Source: Spirochaetales bacterium (GTDB lineage: Bacteria > Spirochaetota > Spirochaetia > JABMQR01). Taken from it: 14,717 bases of DNA. Shown one piece after another: positions 13,638 to 14,717 of this stretch. Location of the stretch: NCBI GenBank assembly GCA_023139255.1, contig JAGLNY010000163.1, positions 1 to 14,717 on the forward strand. The letters run 5' to 3'. Within the stretch, counting starts at the first letter, position 1, and each line of letters begins with the position of its first letter. Below the pieces are notes generated by a model. It did no database searches and was not told the origin of the DNA. It saw only the letters and a program-made list of their open reading frames with translations. The translations under genes were made by a program, and so were the position numbers.

Positions 13638-14717
13638 CTACAGCTCTGTCAGCGGAACCGGGTTAGGTGCTGGATCCTCACCAAGTACATCAGCAAGTTC
13701 ACGCATCAATGTTTTTGCCTTCATGGATAGACGTTTCGGAGTCTCAATTTGAAGCTTTATATACATATCACCTCTATGATCCTTGCTGTTCAGGTAGGGG
13801 ACGCCTCTCCCTTTAACACGAAGCATCTTACCATGTTGTACCCCTGAGGGAATTTTTACTTTTATTCGGATGCCATCTATTGTCTGCACTTCAAGATCCC
13901 CGCCAAGCGAAGACTGAGTCATAGAGATAGGGATTACGCAATAAAGATCATTCCCATCCCGCTCAAAATACCTATGTGCTTTTACCGTCACATAGACATA
14001 AAGATCGCCTGCAAGCCCACCATTTGGCCCCGCATCTCCCTGTCCTGTCAGACTTATACGTTTTCCTGTTGCAATACCAGCCGGGATATTCACCTTTATT
14101 TTTTGCTGTTTTTTTGCCAGCCCCGTACCTCTGCAAGAACTGCAGGGATGGTCTATTACAAACCCTTCCCCACCGCATGACGGACATGCAGATGCTATCG
14201 AGAAAAATCCGGAATTTCTCCGAACCTGTCCAGAACCACCACAGGAGGTACAAACGGTTCGTTTGGATCCTGATTCAGCACCAGTCCCGCCGCAATGAGA
14301 ACAGGCTACATTATGAATATATGAGATCTCAGCTTTTATGCCAAAAACAGCATCCTTGAAATTTATGTCCAGATTATACCGGAGATTTGCCCCACGTGCC
14401 GGGCCACCGCTTTCCCTGCCGCCTCTGGATCTGCCGCTGCCGCCAAAAAACGAGTCAAATATCCCGCCAAAATCACCAAATATATCACTAAAATCCCTGA
14501 ATACTGAGGAATAATCATGAGACCCGCCATTCATACCTTCAAGCCCGGCAAAACCAAACTGATCATAGGTAGATCGCTTCTGTGGATTGCTTAATACTTC
14601 GTAAGCCTCTGTGGCTTCCTTGAACCTGCTTTCTGCCTCAGAATTTTCGGGATTTTTATCAGGATGATATTTAACTGCTAATTTGCGATAAGCTTTCTTT
14701 AACTCTTCTTGAGTTGC
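13638..14717 (-). CDS. dnaJ: Chaperone protein DnaJ (Hsp40), 5' end cut by window edge
   Basis: The frame is open from the stop at 13638 to the right edge (359 residues visible). Roughly 15 to 20 N-terminal residues, including the start, are missing. DnaJ delivers unfolded clients to DnaK and stimulates its ATPase. Visible in order are most of the J-domain with the HPD tripeptide in KYHPDKNPE, then a Gly/Phe-rich linker (SVFRDFSDIFGDFGG and onward). Four complete CxxCxGxG zinc motifs follow (CSHCGGTG, CTSCGGSG, CPSCGGEG, CSSCRGTG), then the C-terminal client-binding domains (GKRISLTGQGDAGPNGG, VPYLNSKDHRGDMY). All four zinc motifs make it a type I DnaJ. An ATG at 14534 inside the frame is internal, because the J-domain lies upstream of it. 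The rlmB gene follows 7 nt later. No dnaK or grpE is in view. Confidence 0.97.
   Translation of the reverse strand, partial: ATQEELKKAYRKLAVKYHPDKNPENSEAESRFKEATEAYEVLSNPQKRSTYDQFGFAGLEGMNGGSHDYSSVFRDFSDIFGDFGGIFDSFFGGSGRSRGGRESGGPARGANLRYNLDINFKDAVFGIKAEISYIHNVACSHCGGTGAESGSKRTVCTSCGGSGQVRRNSGFFSIASACPSCGGEGFVIDHPCSSCRGTGLAKKQQKIKVNIPAGIATGKRISLTGQGDAGPNGGLAGDLYVYVTVKAHRYFERDGNDLYCVIPISMTQSSLGGDLEVQTIDGIRIKVKIPSGVQHGKMLRVKGRGVPYLNSKDHRGDMYIKLQIETPKRLSMKAKTLMRELADVLGEDPAPNPVPLTEL

Noticed and set aside
13638..14534. A shorter dnaJ starting at ATG 14534
   Set aside because: The same frame continues upstream through an intact J-domain with HPD, so this Met is internal.

Overview
The window reads as chromosomal backbone of a diderm bacterium, most likely a spirochaete. 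A minus-strand block runs ricT, rpsT, hup, lnt, cinA, rho, rpmE. As I remember it, the Treponema pallidum chromosome has a similar HU / lnt / rho / rpmE neighbourhood. That recollection was not checked here. The lnt gene implies an outer membrane with triacylated lipoproteins. Base composition is moderately AT-rich, and intergenic regions are more so. I see no rRNA, tRNA, CRISPR array, transposase, integrase or prophage gene.

Layout. (1) Positions 1-1168, minus: a galactokinase-family GHMP kinase cut by the left edge, with its own promoter. (2) Positions 1406-9229, minus: rpmE (bL31), rho with a ~270-residue disordered N-terminal extension, cinA, lnt, hup (HU), rpsT (bS20) and ricT (PSP1 domain). 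lnt and cinA overlap by 4 nt, and hup and lnt are 24 nt apart, so hup-lnt-cinA is probably one transcript. Promoter-like sequences and hairpins precede hup, rpsT, ricT and rpmE. (3) Positions 9230-9541: divergent control region. (4) Positions 9542-12754, plus: tatD, a dihydrouridine synthase gene and a divergent purD-like gene. (5) Positions 12893-14717, minus: rlmB and a dnaJ cut by the right edge, 7 nt apart and convergent with purD.

Functionally most genes serve the information-processing core (ribosomal proteins, rRNA and tRNA modification, transcription termination, nucleoid structure, chaperone). lnt (lipoprotein maturation) and cinA (pyridine nucleotide salvage) are also present. The points worth a second look are in details. 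Two metabolic enzymes (galactokinase-like and PurD-like) have lost residues normally needed for catalysis, and the TatD protein carries an Asp-to-Glu change at a metal site. Rho carries a low-complexity extension with Arg-Asp-Asn repeats. Several structured leaders or dyads precede rpmE, hup, rpsT and purD. Non-ATG starts are well supported for cinA (TTG), rpsT (GTG) and purD (TTG). I did not find a convincing new multi-gene system.
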